Source of the DNA: Weimeria sp002480925
GTDB lineage: Bacteria; Bacillota; Clostridia; Lachnospirales; Lachnospiraceae
Reading direction: 5' to 3'
DNA length: 64,000 nt
Assembly: GCF_052064335.1 (NCBI RefSeq)
Contig: NZ_JBQHVU010000002.1
Coordinates: 1-64,000, forward strand
Shown: positions 42,711 to 51,304 of the stretch, one piece after another
Position numbering within the stretch: the stretch's first letter is position 1
Layout: each line of letters begins with the position of its first letter
Notes under the pieces: model-generated
Databases searched by the model: none
What the model saw: only the letters and a program-made list of their open reading frames with translations
Told to the model about the DNA's origin: nothing
Program-made: the position numbers and the translations under genes

Positions 42711-43214
42711 TTGAACTCTTTTGTGACATGGTTTGCAGGGACCCTGGGTAAGTATATATCGAAGGAGCTTGCGGTCTTTATCATAAGTCTCTTCCCTATC
42801 CTTGAATGCAGGGGAGGCCTTATTGCCTCGGCTCTTCTTAAGGTTCCGATCCTTAAGGCAATCCCTATCTGCATAATCGGAAATATAATCCCTATCCCAT
42901 TCATCCTTCTTTTCATAAGAAAGATTCTTGACTGGATGAAGGGCACCAGGCTGCACGGGATTTCGGAATGGGTGGAATCGCATGCCCTGAAACGGTCCGG
43001 CAAGCTTAAAAGTGGTGAGTTCATTGCGCTAATGCTCTTTGTCGGAATTCCTCTTCCAGGAACAGGAGCCTGGACTGGAAGCCTCATAGCTGCTCTTCTT
43101 GGTATGGATATAAAGAAGGCAGTAATAGCAGAGCTTATAGGAGTTGCGATAGCGACATGTATAGTATCAGCCTTAAGTTACGGCCTTTTGGGTGCTATAG
43201 GCAGTCTTGGCTGA
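42711..43214 (+). CDS. Small multidrug export-family (COG2426) membrane protein
   Basis: 167 residues with four or five membrane helices. FPILECRGGLIAS, GNIIPIPFILLF and GIPLPGTGAWTGSLIAALLG are the marks of the PF06695 family, whose real function is not proven. The start is TTG at 42711 with GGAGGG 8 bases upstream and no better ATG. It follows hisC by 2 bases. Confidence 0.85.
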   Translation: MNSFVTWFAGTLGKYISKELAVFIISLFPILECRGGLIASALLKVPILKAIPICIIGNIIPIPFILLFIRKILDWMKGTRLHGISEWVESHALKRSGKLKSGEFIALMLFVGIPLPGTGAWTGSLIAALLGMDIKKAVIAELIGVAIATCIVSALSYGLLGAIGSLG

Positions 43215-43224
43215 AGGAGGCAAA

Positions 43225-43404
43225 ATGAGATTTGAAGGAGTGACAACAAACTTTGTCTGTCTTGTAGCAGGCGTCTTTATCTATCTTGGCATAATGCACA
43301 CAGGCTGGGGAAAGGCTCATACCAGATATCAGGTCTTTATCATGATAGTATCTATCGCGGCAGCCTGTCTTGTGGGCGGGCTCATAAGACATTTCGTTAT
43401 TTAG
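43225..43404 (+). CDS. Small two-helix membrane protein, unknown
   Basis: 59 residues starting MRFEGVTTNFVCLVAG, with hydrophobic stretches at about 9-24 and 38-56. AAGGAGG lies 5 bases ahead of the ATG. Not recognised. It follows the export-family protein by 10 bases and likely shares its transcript. Confidence 0.65.
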   Translation: MRFEGVTTNFVCLVAGVFIYLGIMHTGWGKAHTRYQVFIMIVSIAAACLVGGLIRHFVI

Positions 43405-43416
43405 GCCATTTTGCTA

Positions 43417-43445
43417 TTGAAAACTATGGTGAAAAGTCTTAAAAT
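43417..43445 (+). promoter_or_regulatory. Promoter of pfkA
   Basis: -35 TTGAAA (43417-43422), 17-base spacer, -10 TAAAAT (43440-43445), 40 bases before the start codon. Confidence 0.7.
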
Positions 43446-43484
43446 GTGAAAGATTGGAAAAAGATTTACGGAGGATTTTTTCTT

Positions 43485-44492
43485 ATGGCAACAGAAGTAA
43501 ATACAATCGCAGTTCTTACCAGCGGCGGTGATGCACCGGGAATGAATGCCTGCATCCGTGCAGTGGTACGTCAGGCGATCGCCAGAGGCAAAAAGGTCAT
43601 GGGTATCCGCAGAGGATATGCAGGTCTTCTGAATGAGGAGATCGAGCCTATGGATACACACAGTGTTTCGGACATCATTTCACGCGGAGGTACTATTCTC
43701 CAGACCGCCAGATGTCTTGAGTTCAAGGAGCTTGAGTATCAGAAGCAGGCTGCTGAGATCTGCAGGAAGAAGAATATCGATGGTTTAGTTGTCATCGGAG
43801 GCGACGGTTCATTCAAGGGAGCACAGAAGCTTTCTGCTCAGGGCATCAATACCATAGGTGTTCCTGGAACCATAGATCTTGATATAGCCTGCACTGATTA
43901 TACGATCGGATTCGATACTGCTGTAAATACAGCAATGGAGGCCATCGATAAGGTAAGGGATACCTCTACCTCACATGAGAGATGCTCTATCATCGAGGTA
44001 ATGGGAAGAGGTGCCGGATATATAGCTTTATGGTGCGGCATAGCAAACGGAGCAGAGGATGTACTTCTTCCTGAGCTCTATGACTATGACGAGCAGACTA
44101 TAGTAAACCATATCATTGACGGCAGACGCCGCGGCAAGCAGCACCATATCATAGTAAATGCCGAGGGAATAGGACATTCAGCATCGATGGCAAAGCGTAT
44201 CGAGGCAGCAACCGGAATCGAGACAAGAGCTACTATCCTTGGACATATGCAGCGAGGCGGATCTCCTACAGCCAAGGACAGGGTATATGCTTCAACTATG
44301 GGAGCTATGGCAGTCGATCTGCTCTGCGAGGGCAAGTCAGACAGACTTGTGGCTCATAAGCATGGTGATTTTGTGGATTTCGATATCGATGAGGCTCTTG
44401 CAATGCAAAAGACCCTTGATCCGTATCAGGTAGAGATCTGCAAGACTCTTGGAAACAGCGACTACAAGCTTCCTCCTATCAAGAAGGACTGA
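43485..44492 (+). CDS. pfkA: ATP-dependent 6-phosphofructokinase
   Basis: 335 residues from the ATG at 43485 (CGGAGG 10 bases upstream). It phosphorylates fructose 6-phosphate in glycolysis. The N-terminus has LTSGGDAPGMNACIR. GGDGS (about 105-109), with Gly rather than Asp after GGD, marks the ATP-using type. The catalytic Asp is in GTIDLDIACTDYTIGFDTA, and MGRGAGY and GHMQRGGSPTAKDR follow. A strong terminator follows the stop. Confidence 0.98.
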   Translation: MATEVNTIAVLTSGGDAPGMNACIRAVVRQAIARGKKVMGIRRGYAGLLNEEIEPMDTHSVSDIISRGGTILQTARCLEFKELEYQKQAAEICRKKNIDGLVVIGGDGSFKGAQKLSAQGINTIGVPGTIDLDIACTDYTIGFDTAVNTAMEAIDKVRDTSTSHERCSIIEVMGRGAGYIALWCGIANGAEDVLLPELYDYDEQTIVNHIIDGRRRGKQHHIIVNAEGIGHSASMAKRIEAATGIETRATILGHMQRGGSPTAKDRVYASTMGAMAVDLLCEGKSDRLVAHKHGDFVDFDIDEALAMQKTLDPYQVEICKTLGNSDYKLPPIKKD

Positions 44493-44513
44493 TACAGGGA
44501 TAACGCTGTGAGC

Positions 44514-44548
44514 GGGGCTGTGAATCATTAGCTTCACAGTCCCTTTTT
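44514..44548 (+). terminator. Terminator after pfkA
   Basis: GGGGCTGTGAA and TTCACAGTCCC form an 11-bp stem (one G-T pair) with an 8-base loop, followed by five T. The next gene starts only 8 bases later. The stem is nearly the same as that in the nadA leader. Confidence 0.88.
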
Positions 44549-44556
44549 ATTTGCCT

Positions 44557-45345
44557 ATGTATATATCTTCAAGAAATAATGATATAATAAAACATATCAG
44601 AAAAATAAAGACGAACTCAAGGATCAGAAGGAAAGAGGGACTGTTTTTTGCTGAGGGAAGACGGCTTATATCAGAGACTCCGCCAGAGCTTTTGTCCCAG
44701 GTCATCGTGGCAGAGGACTTTAAGCCAAAGGATACTTGGGCTGATAAGAGGCTTGAGAGACTTCTTAAGGACTTTGACGGGATCGTTACAGTAAGTGATC
44801 AGGTCTTTTCAGAGATATCTGAGACAAGCCACAGTCAGGGGATAGCAGCCCTTGTAAGATGTCCTGTCTATAAGCCGTCTGACCTGCTGGGAGATGTGCC
44901 TCTGCTTCTTGTGCTTGAGAATATTCAGGACCCCGGTAATCTGGGGACCATGATAAGGACCTCGCTTGGAGCCGGAGCGACCGGAATAGTTATGACAGAG
45001 GGCTGTGTAGATATCTTTTCTCCTAAGGTGGTGAGAGCCACTATGGGCGCTATCTACAGGATGCCCTTCATAGTTGTTTCCGATATCGGCTCACTGTCTG
45101 ACAAGCTCCCGCAGGGTATCAGGCTTTTTGCTGCATCCCTTAATGGGAAGAGCTCCTACGATAGCTTTGACTACAGGCAGGGCTGCGGTTTTCTGATCGG
45201 TAACGAGGGAAGAGGCTTAAGCGAAAAGGCAGTAGAGGCAGCCGATCAGGAAATGCTAATCCCTATGGAGGGCGGCCTCGAGTCGCTCAATGCAGCAATG
45301 GCTGCTGGAATCCTGCTCTATGAGGCTCACAGACAGAGACAATGA
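44557..45345 (+). CDS. SpoU/TrmH-type RNA 2'-O-methyltransferase
   Basis: 262 residues. The N-terminal substrate-binding domain starts MYISSRNNDIIKHIRKIK and has FFAEGRRLI. The knotted SPOUT domain carries the three motifs LENIQDPGNLGTMIRTS, FLIGNEGRGLS and IPMEGGLESLNAAMA. It methylates a ribose in ribosomal or transfer RNA; the position is not known. It has no clear ribosome site and lies just after the pfkA terminator, so its expression is unclear. Overlaps the next gene by 4 bases. Confidence 0.92.
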   Translation: MYISSRNNDIIKHIRKIKTNSRIRRKEGLFFAEGRRLISETPPELLSQVIVAEDFKPKDTWADKRLERLLKDFDGIVTVSDQVFSEISETSHSQGIAALVRCPVYKPSDLLGDVPLLLVLENIQDPGNLGTMIRTSLGAGATGIVMTEGCVDIFSPKVVRATMGAIYRMPFIVVSDIGSLSDKLPQGIRLFAASLNGKSSYDSFDYRQGCGFLIGNEGRGLSEKAVEAADQEMLIPMEGGLESLNAAMAAGILLYEAHRQRQ

Positions 45346-45605
45346 AGATATGGTATAAGCTTGTCAGGAATAATCACATGATAAAGGATACGACAGTCTG
45401 TGATGATTCGGCTGACACAAGGACACATAAGATAATGCGCGGGACCGAGGAGGCCTGCCACAGGCTTGATACGGGAATCCCGATCTGGCTTGATGTAAAT
45501 ATAAGAGAATTCAAACGATTCGCAAGGACCCGTTTCACAAAGGATTCCTTTGTTGAGGGGCTTGATGCGGATTATCTTGAGATTGAGGTTATAGAGGAGG
45601 ATTAG
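45342..45605 (+). CDS. Hypothetical protein
   Basis: 87 residues, MKIWYKLVRNNHMIKDTTV at the start and an acidic end (EIEVIEED). No motif recognised. Its ATG overlaps the methyltransferase stop (ATGA) and the alarmone synthetase follows 26 bases later, so it is translated in this operon if real. Codon use is like the neighbours. Confidence 0.7.
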   Translation: MKIWYKLVRNNHMIKDTTVCDDSADTRTHKIMRGTEEACHRLDTGIPIWLDVNIREFKRFARTRFTKDSFVEGLDADYLEIEVIEED

Positions 45606-45631
45606 GATCCTCCCCTGCAAGGAGAGTTATT

Positions 45632-46336
45632 ATGGATCAGGTAGAATATGTCCGTGAGTTGGCCGGCCACAAGGAGATCGACACATGGATGAGGACAATG
45701 CTTCTCTACAATTCTGCGATCAAGGAGATCGGCACCAAGATAGATATTCTGAATGAAGAGTTTCAGGAGACTCACCGTTATAATCCGATCGAATATGTAA
45801 AGAGCAGGGTCAAGTCGCCGGAGAGCATAGCAAAAAAGCTCAGGAGATACGGCTTCGAGGATGATATCTTAAATATGGTGACTCACTGCAATGATATAGC
45901 AGGGACAAGGATAGTATGCTCCTTTACCTCGGATATATACAGGCTGGCCGATATGATAGGCCGTCAGTCTGATATCAATGTGATCTCGATAAAGGACTAT
46001 ATCAAGCATCCCAAGATAAGCGGCTACAAGAGCTACCATATGATAGTAAGCATTCCGATCTTTCTGTCGGATGCAGTGGTTGACACAAGGGTAGAGATTC
46101 AGATAAGGACCATGGCCATGGATTTCTGGGCCAGCCTCGAGCATAAGATCTACTACAAATTCGAGGGTCAGGCTCCTGACTATATAAGCCGGGATCTGAG
46201 AGAATGCTCTAAGATCGTCTCTATGCTTGATGCCAAGATGCTCTCGCTTAATGAAGCTGTCATAAAGGCCAAGAAGGAGCAGGATGCAAGTCTTATGTCC
46301 ACAGATGATGATCTGCCTGCAGTAAGGGAGGGCTGA
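45632..46336 (+). CDS. Small alarmone synthetase (RelQ/YjbM-like GTP pyrophosphokinase)
   Basis: 234 residues, a single-domain RelA/SpoT synthetase without the hydrolase, TGS or ACT parts. Family marks: YVKSRVKSPESIAKKLRRYG, the Mg-binding CNDIAGTRIVC, GYKSYHMIV and VEIQIRTMAMDFWASLEHK. It transfers pyrophosphate from ATP to GTP or GDP to make (p)ppGpp in stress. The gene has GGAGAG ahead. Followed directly by the carbonic-anhydrase-like gene. Confidence 0.95.
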   Translation: MDQVEYVRELAGHKEIDTWMRTMLLYNSAIKEIGTKIDILNEEFQETHRYNPIEYVKSRVKSPESIAKKLRRYGFEDDILNMVTHCNDIAGTRIVCSFTSDIYRLADMIGRQSDINVISIKDYIKHPKISGYKSYHMIVSIPIFLSDAVVDTRVEIQIRTMAMDFWASLEHKIYYKFEGQAPDYISRDLRECSKIVSMLDAKMLSLNEAVIKAKKEQDASLMSTDDDLPAVREG

Positions 46337-46816
46337 ATGGATATTGATGAATCTGTATATATAGGTCCGGGTGCATTCATAAGCGATGATGTGACCCTTA
46401 GGGAAAATGTCTCTGTCTTTCCAAATGCGGTAATACGCGGAGATGAGGGAGCTATATTTGTTGACCGTGATACCAACATTCAGGACTGTGCTGTTCTTCA
46501 TTGCGGCGACGGCTATACCGTTCATGTAGGAAGGGGAGTGACCATAGGTCACTCTGCCATTGTACATGGAAGCACAGTAGGCGATGACTCGCTTATAGGC
46601 ATGGGTGCCATACTTCTGAACGGTGCTAAGGTAGGCTCATGCTGCATAATAGGCGCCGGTTCCCTTGTGACCGGTAAGATGGAGATCCCTGATGGCTACA
46701 TGGCTTTCGGAAATCCGTGCCGTCTTATAAGGAAGCTTACTCCTGAAGAGATAGAGGGCAACAGAAAAAATGCCAGACTCTATGTGGAGCTGGCACGCGA
46801 AAAGCGCGGCCTGTAG
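46337..46816 (+). CDS. Gamma-carbonic-anhydrase-like hexapeptide-repeat protein
   Basis: 159 residues forming a left-handed beta helix of hexapeptide repeats. The three metal His are suggested by VLHCGDGYTVHVG, VTIGHSAIVHG. LIGMGAILLNGAKVG and the C-terminal GNPCRLIRKLTPEEI are typical. The family includes YrdA/PaaY-type proteins, many with no shown carbonic anhydrase activity. It begins on the base after the synthetase stop. Confidence 0.92.
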   Translation: MDIDESVYIGPGAFISDDVTLRENVSVFPNAVIRGDEGAIFVDRDTNIQDCAVLHCGDGYTVHVGRGVTIGHSAIVHGSTVGDDSLIGMGAILLNGAKVGSCCIIGAGSLVTGKMEIPDGYMAFGNPCRLIRKLTPEEIEGNRKNARLYVELAREKRGL

Positions 46817-46839
46817 GACGGGCTCTCTGGAGGAGGTAT

Positions 46840-46976
46840 ATGAAGAAAGATGACGAGAAAATAGAGACGAGAGTGGTTTTGACAGCCGCCATAATACTCT
46901 TTTCCTCCATAACTGGAAATGGTATGATTACTATATGCCAGTCGCAGTCCTCTTCGTCCTGGGCTTTATAGGATAA
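46840..46976 (+). pseudogene. Small two-helix membrane protein gene with an apparent -1 frameshift
   Basis: The ATG at 46840 follows AGGAGG and opens MKKDDEKIETRVVLTAAIIL. In that frame the protein leaves its hydrophobic pattern and stops at 46971. In the -1 frame from the T-run in CTCTTTTCC (about 46892-46900), it continues FLHNWKWYDYYMPVAV then LFVLGFIG, a clean second membrane helix, and stops at 46976. One extra T in the run would give an intact 45-residue protein. It may be a sequencing slip, a decayed gene or slippage. Confidence 0.6.
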
Positions 46977-47004
46977 GGAAAATCGAAAAAAATAAAAAAA
47001 GTGC

Positions 47005-47033
47005 TTGACATCATATATAAAGTCTAGTATACT
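47005..47033 (+). promoter_or_regulatory. Promoter of tRNA-Gly
   Basis: Consensus -35 TTGACA (47005-47010), 17-base spacer, -10 TATACT (47028-47033), preceded by an A-rich tract that may act as an UP element. Same -35 and -10 as the six-tRNA operon. Confidence 0.88.
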
Positions 47034-47076
47034 ATCCATTGTCGCGAGTGATCAAACAGCAAGCGATAGGATATAT

Positions 47077-47149
47077 GCGATGGTGGCGTAGTTGGTAACG
47101 CGCGACCTTGCCAAGGTCGAGACCGCGGGTTCGAGTCCCGTCCATCGCT
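47077..47149 (+). tRNA. tRNA-Gly (anticodon GCC)
   Basis: The acceptor arms are GCGATGG and CCATCGC. The anticodon arm is CGACC/TTGCCAA/GGTCG with anticodon GCC. Discriminator T; no encoded CCA. Single gene with its own promoter and terminator. Confidence 0.97.
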
Positions 47150-47158
47150 CTTTTCAGG

Positions 47159-47183
47159 GGCTGCCGGAATGGCAGTCTTTTTT
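47159..47183 (+). terminator. Terminator of tRNA-Gly
   Basis: GGCTGCC and GGCAGTC form a 7-bp stem (one G-T pair) with a 5-base loop and six T. Confidence 0.8.
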
Positions 47184-47217
47184 GTATCTATCAATCTTTT
47201 GCAAATAGAACATCTTC

Positions 47218-47246
47218 TTGCAATATGCATCGTAACATGAGATAAT
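47218..47246 (+). promoter_or_regulatory. Probable promoter of the YjfB-like gene
   Basis: -35 TTGCAA (47218-47223), 17-base spacer, -10 GATAAT (47241-47246). I do not see a flagellar sigma-D type site. Confidence 0.5.
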
Positions 47247-47275
47247 AGTGCTATAGATTTATCGGAGGTGACCAT

Positions 47276-47494
47276 ATGGATACTATGGATATAGCTTCAT
47301 TATCAATGGGCCTTAGCCAATCGAGGACTATGGGCCAGGTAGGTACCCTGATGCTTGCCAAGTCACTCGATACCCAGAAGGATCTGGCAATGGGAGAGGT
47401 TGGCATGATAGAACAGGCACCGGCTCCTTCGAGGCCGGCAATGGAGAGATCGGTGAATCCTTCAGTCGGAGGAAATGTAGATCTCTATCTGTGA
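47276..47494 (+). CDS. YjfB-like putative motility protein
   Basis: 72 residues: MDIASLSMGLSQSRTMGQVG followed by VLMLAK-like LMLAKSLDTQKDLA. This matches the small YjfB family (PF14070), often linked to flagellar regulons in Firmicutes, with no known mechanism. CGGAGG lies 6 bases ahead. A promoter and terminator bracket it as a single gene; no flagellar genes are in the window. Confidence 0.8.
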   Translation: MDTMDIASLSMGLSQSRTMGQVGTLMLAKSLDTQKDLAMGEVGMIEQAPAPSRPAMERSVNPSVGGNVDLYL

Positions 47495-47512
47495 CATAGG
47501 AGACAGGGTAAG

Positions 47513-47540
47513 CAGGAGACCATGAGTCTCCTGTTTTTTT
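47513..47540 (+). terminator. Terminator after the YjfB-like gene
   Basis: CAGGAGAC and GTCTCCTG form a perfect 8-bp stem with a 5-base loop, followed by seven T. Confidence 0.88.
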
Positions 47541-47600
47541 AAGCCCTTTATTTTTTTGCAGTAATTTGGTAGAATAAGTAGATTATTGAAAGGATAAGAA

Positions 47601-48557
47601 ATGAGCCAGGCAGACAGGATCTTTAGAGCGATGTGCAGGGATATAATAGATCACGGCACAGATACAAGGGGACAGGCGGTGCGTCCGCACTGGCCGGATG
47701 GAGAAGCAGCATATACGATAAAGCAGTTCGGTATCGTGAACAGATATGACCTGAGAGAGGAATTCCCAGCCCTTACATTCAGGCGCACAGCTATAAAGAG
47801 CGCGACAGACGAGATCCTCTGGATCTGGCAGAAGAAGTCTAATAATATAAAGGATCTCCACTCTCATATCTGGGATGAATGGGCAGGTAATGACGGAAGC
47901 ATAGGAAAGGCCTACGGATATCAGCTGGCGAGGAAATACTGCTGGAAGGATATCACAGAGGAGGGGCTTATCAGGGTATATGGAAGCGCAGATGTGCCGA
48001 TTGTTGGAGAGGGCGACCATATAGCAGCGCAGACCCATGTGGTATACAATTCTGACAGACAGATGTATATGATGGATCAGGTGGATAAGGTTCTCTATGA
48101 TCTGAAGACCCATCCTTTCTCGAGAAGGATAATGACGAATCTGTATGATTTCTGTGACCTTCCGGAGATGAATCTCTATCCATGCGCTTACAGCGCTACC
48201 TTCAATGTGACAGAGGAGAAAGATGGTCTGGTTCTTAATATGGTCCTGAACCAACGCTCACAGGATACGCTTACAGCAAACAACTGGAATGTATGTCAGT
48301 ATGCAGTGCTTTTGTCTATGATAGCAAGGGATGTGGGGATGAAGCCCGGGGTCCTTCTCCATGTGATAGCGGATGCCCATATCTATGACAGGCATGTGCC
48401 TCTTGTGGAGGAGCTTATATCAAGAGAAGAGCACCCGGCTCCGTCATTCTGGCTTAATCCTGACAAGAAGGATTTCTACTCCTTTACCAGAGATGATGTA
48501 AGGCTTGATGATTATGTGACAGGAGAACAGATAAAGGATATACCGGTGGCAATCTGA
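47601..48557 (+). CDS. thyA: Thymidylate synthase (folate-dependent)
   Basis: 318 residues. It methylates dUMP to dTMP with methylene-tetrahydrofolate. FRRTAIKSATDEILWIWQKK is the N-terminal folate region and GKAYGYQLARKY follows. The catalytic Cys is in LYPCAYSATFNV, and LNQRSQDTLTANNWNVCQYA is the substrate-binding end. Length is above the 264-residue E. coli form but normal for the longer Firmicute type. It lies 16 bases before folA, the classic pair. Confidence 0.97.
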   Translation: MSQADRIFRAMCRDIIDHGTDTRGQAVRPHWPDGEAAYTIKQFGIVNRYDLREEFPALTFRRTAIKSATDEILWIWQKKSNNIKDLHSHIWDEWAGNDGSIGKAYGYQLARKYCWKDITEEGLIRVYGSADVPIVGEGDHIAAQTHVVYNSDRQMYMMDQVDKVLYDLKTHPFSRRIMTNLYDFCDLPEMNLYPCAYSATFNVTEEKDGLVLNMVLNQRSQDTLTANNWNVCQYAVLLSMIARDVGMKPGVLLHVIADAHIYDRHVPLVEELISREEHPAPSFWLNPDKKDFYSFTRDDVRLDDYVTGEQIKDIPVAI

Positions 48558-48573
48558 ACCGGAAGGAGAAGAT

Positions 48574-49095
48574 ATGATAGCAATCGCAGCCGTTGACAAG
48601 AACTGGGGTATAGGATATAAGGGGAAGCTTCTTACCAGCATACCAAATGATATGAAGCTTTTTCGGAACGAGACAAAGGGAAATGTGATAATATGCGGGC
48701 GAAAGACCCTTGAGAGCTTTCCTGGTGGAAGGCCTCTGCCGGGACGAGTCAATATAGTGCTTACCTCCTTCCCTGGATACAGAAGCGGTGACGCTGTTGT
48801 TGTACATGATATGGACGAGCTTTTTGCGAAAATAAAGGATTATCCTGATAAAAATATATATGTTGCAGGCGGGGCATCGGTCTATTCAGAGCTTCTGCCA
48901 TATTGTGAAAGGGCGCTTATCACGAGGATAGACTTCTCCTTTGACGCGGATACCTACTTCCCGGATCTTGATAAGGAGGAGGGTTGGAGGCTTGATGGCC
49001 TAAGCGAGGAGGAGACATACTTTGATCTGTGCTACACGTTTACAGAATACAGGAATGAGAAAGTAAAGAAATGGACATCACAGGAAGAAAACTGA
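48574..49095 (+). CDS. folA: Dihydrofolate reductase
   Basis: 173 residues. It regenerates tetrahydrofolate after ThyA. It has AIAAVDKNWGIGYKGKLL, VIICGRKTLESFPGGRPLPG and IYVAGGASVYSELLP. GGAAGGAG precedes the ATG. The last 25 bases overlap ilvB in another frame. Confidence 0.97.
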   Translation: MIAIAAVDKNWGIGYKGKLLTSIPNDMKLFRNETKGNVIICGRKTLESFPGGRPLPGRVNIVLTSFPGYRSGDAVVVHDMDELFAKIKDYPDKNIYVAGGASVYSELLPYCERALITRIDFSFDADTYFPDLDKEEGWRLDGLSEEETYFDLCYTFTEYRNEKVKKWTSQEEN

Positions 49096-50801
49096 TAGTA
49101 AAGGCTCTTGCAGAGGAAGGCGTTGATACTGTTTTTGCATATCCCGGAGGGATGATCACGGATATAGTAGACGAGCTTTACAAGCAGGAGGACAAGTTCC
49201 GGCTTATCCTGCCGCGCCATGAGCAGGCTCTTGTCCATGAGGCAGAGGGCTATGCCAGAGCGACTGGTAAGCCGGCGGTATGTCTGGTTACAAGTGGCCC
49301 TGGAGCCACTAATGCAATCACCGGCATAGCAGATGCACATTATGACAGCATTCCTCTTGTTGTGATCACAGGACAGGTGGCCCAGCCTCTGATAGGAAAC
49401 GATGCCTTCCAGGAGGTCGACATAGTCGGAATGACAAGAAGCATAGTAAAGTACGGTGTGACTGTCCGTGACAGGAAGGAACTCGGCCGTATACTGAAGA
49501 TGGCTTTTTATATAGCTGCAAGCGGTAAGCCGGGCCCGGTGCTTATAGATATACCTAAGGATATACAGCAGAAGTCAGGCCCTGAGGAATATCCATCACA
49601 CGTCGATATCAGAGGCTATAAGCCTAATACATCTGTCCATATAGGACAGCTGAAGCGGGCATACAAGACTCTTCGAAATGCGAAAAAGCCTCTGATCCTG
49701 GCGGGTGGCGGCATCCATATTTCGGGAGCAGAGAAGCTTCTTACTGAATTTGCCAGAAGGATGAGGGTGCCTGTAGTCACTACAGTGATGGGAAAGGGAT
49801 CCATGCCTGAGGATGATCCGCTATATGTCGGAAACTCAGGAATGCATGGCAGATATGCTGCAAATATGGCAGAGATGGAATGTGATCTGCTCTTTTCCAT
49901 AGGTACCCGTTTCAATGACAGGATCACCGGGGACCTGAATGAATTTGCGCCAAAAGCAAAGATCGTACATGTGGATATCGATACTGCCTCTATCTCGAGA
50001 AATGTAGTAGTGGATGTGCCTGTGGTATCTGACGCTTCTCTTGCCCTTACTCATCTGCTTGAATGGGCAGAACCCCTTGATACGGCTGACTGGCTGGCTC
50101 AGATAGCAGGCTGGCAGAAGGAGTATCCTCTTTCGGTAAAGGTAAAGGAGGGCCTGAATCCCCAGGTCATAATGGAGGATATAGCGGATGTGTTTGGAGA
50201 GGCCACATATGTAGCCGATGTGGGACAGCATCAGATGTGGGCCACACAGTTTTTGAAGCTTGTCGGGAATTCAAGGCTTTTTACCTCGGGAGGTCTGGGG
50301 ACAATGGGATTCGGTTTTCCTGCATCCCTTGGCGCCAAGGCTGCGGATCCTGACAGGGCAGTCGTATGCATAACAGGTGACGGAGGCTTTCAGATGAATA
50401 TGCAGGAGCTTGCGACATCGGTATGCGATGATATACCGGTGACCATATGTCTGATGAATAACAGATATCTGGGAATGGTGCGTCAGCAGCAGCAGTATTT
50501 CTACGGCAAGCGCTATGAGCTCACATATCTTGGAAAAAGAGACAGGAATGTCCTCCATCCGGACAGGTTTGAGAACATGGATCCGTTTTATGCCCCTGAT
50601 TATATCAAGCTTGCGGCTTCATATGGAATAGATGGCATGAGGGTAAGTCGTGAGGAGGACATAATAAAGGCTCTTCAGGCCGCGTCAGCAGCCCAGAAGA
50701 ATGGACATTCATATCTGGTTGAATTTGAGATATCACCGGAGGATGTCGTGCTTCCTATGGTAAAGGGCGGAATGGCAAACTCTGATATGATATTAAGGTG
50801 A
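49071..50801 (+). CDS. ilvB: Acetolactate synthase, large subunit
   Basis: 576 residues, a thiamine-diphosphate and FAD enzyme that makes acetolactate or acetohydroxybutyrate for valine, leucine and isoleucine. The catalytic Glu is in RHEQALVHEAEGYAR, the FAD region lies in the middle, and the ThDP motif is GDGGFQMNMQELAT through NNRYLGMVRQQQQ. It overlaps the 3' end of folA by 25 bases and is followed by its regulatory subunit. Confidence 0.98.
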   Translation: MDITGRKLIVKALAEEGVDTVFAYPGGMITDIVDELYKQEDKFRLILPRHEQALVHEAEGYARATGKPAVCLVTSGPGATNAITGIADAHYDSIPLVVITGQVAQPLIGNDAFQEVDIVGMTRSIVKYGVTVRDRKELGRILKMAFYIAASGKPGPVLIDIPKDIQQKSGPEEYPSHVDIRGYKPNTSVHIGQLKRAYKTLRNAKKPLILAGGGIHISGAEKLLTEFARRMRVPVVTTVMGKGSMPEDDPLYVGNSGMHGRYAANMAEMECDLLFSIGTRFNDRITGDLNEFAPKAKIVHVDIDTASISRNVVVDVPVVSDASLALTHLLEWAEPLDTADWLAQIAGWQKEYPLSVKVKEGLNPQVIMEDIADVFGEATYVADVGQHQMWATQFLKLVGNSRLFTSGGLGTMGFGFPASLGAKAADPDRAVVCITGDGGFQMNMQELATSVCDDIPVTICLMNNRYLGMVRQQQQYFYGKRYELTYLGKRDRNVLHPDRFENMDPFYAPDYIKLAASYGIDGMRVSREEDIIKALQAASAAQKNGHSYLVEFEISPEDVVLPMVKGGMANSDMILR

Positions 50802-50806
50802 TCATG

Positions 50807-51304
50807 ATGAAAAACAGATGGATTGCATTATATGTGGAAAATGAGGTCGGAGTCCTTGCAAAGGTGTCGGGCCTGTTTTCGGGAAAGAGCTATAATCTGC
50901 AGAGTCTTACAGTAGGGACGACAGAGCATGATGACGTCTCCAGGATGACTATAAGTGTAGAGGCCGATGATGTGACCTTTGAGCAGATAAAGAAGCAGCT
51001 CAATAGCATGGTCGAGGTGATAAAGGTAATGGACCTTACCGATGTTCCTATCCACAGCAAGGAGATCCTCTATGCCAAGATAGCAGGTATAGATTCAGAG
51101 GGTAAGGATGAGGCATTCCGTATAGCCCAGGCTTTCAGGATCAGGGTGATAGATATAGGAAAGGATTCACTGCTGCTCGAAAGCGCTCTTACAGAGCGAA
51201 GAAACAATGAGCTGGTCGCCCTGCTTAAGAAGACCTACCGCCGGATAGAGGTCGTACGAGGCGGAGCAGTCGCAATAGAGAGTATAAGTACAAGCTGTAG
51301 ATGA
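50807..51304 (+). CDS. ilvN: Acetolactate synthase, small (regulatory) subunit
   Basis: 165 residues from the ATG at 50807 (MKNRWIALYVENEVGVL), with AAGGTGAT ahead; the ATG at 50804 is also possible. The N-terminal ACT domain binds valine for feedback control of IlvB; the C-terminal domain ends in RGGAVAIESIS. Starts 5 bases after the ilvB stop. Confidence 0.97.
   Translation: MKNRWIALYVENEVGVLAKVSGLFSGKSYNLQSLTVGTTEHDDVSRMTISVEADDVTFEQIKKQLNSMVEVIKVMDLTDVPIHSKEILYAKIAGIDSEGKDEAFRIAQAFRIRVIDIGKDSLLLESALTERRNNELVALLKKTYRRIEVVRGGAVAIESISTSCR

Noticed and set aside
45869..46567. 232-codon open frame on the minus strand
   Set aside because: Opposite the alarmone synthetase and carbonic-anhydrase-like genes, which are well supported.
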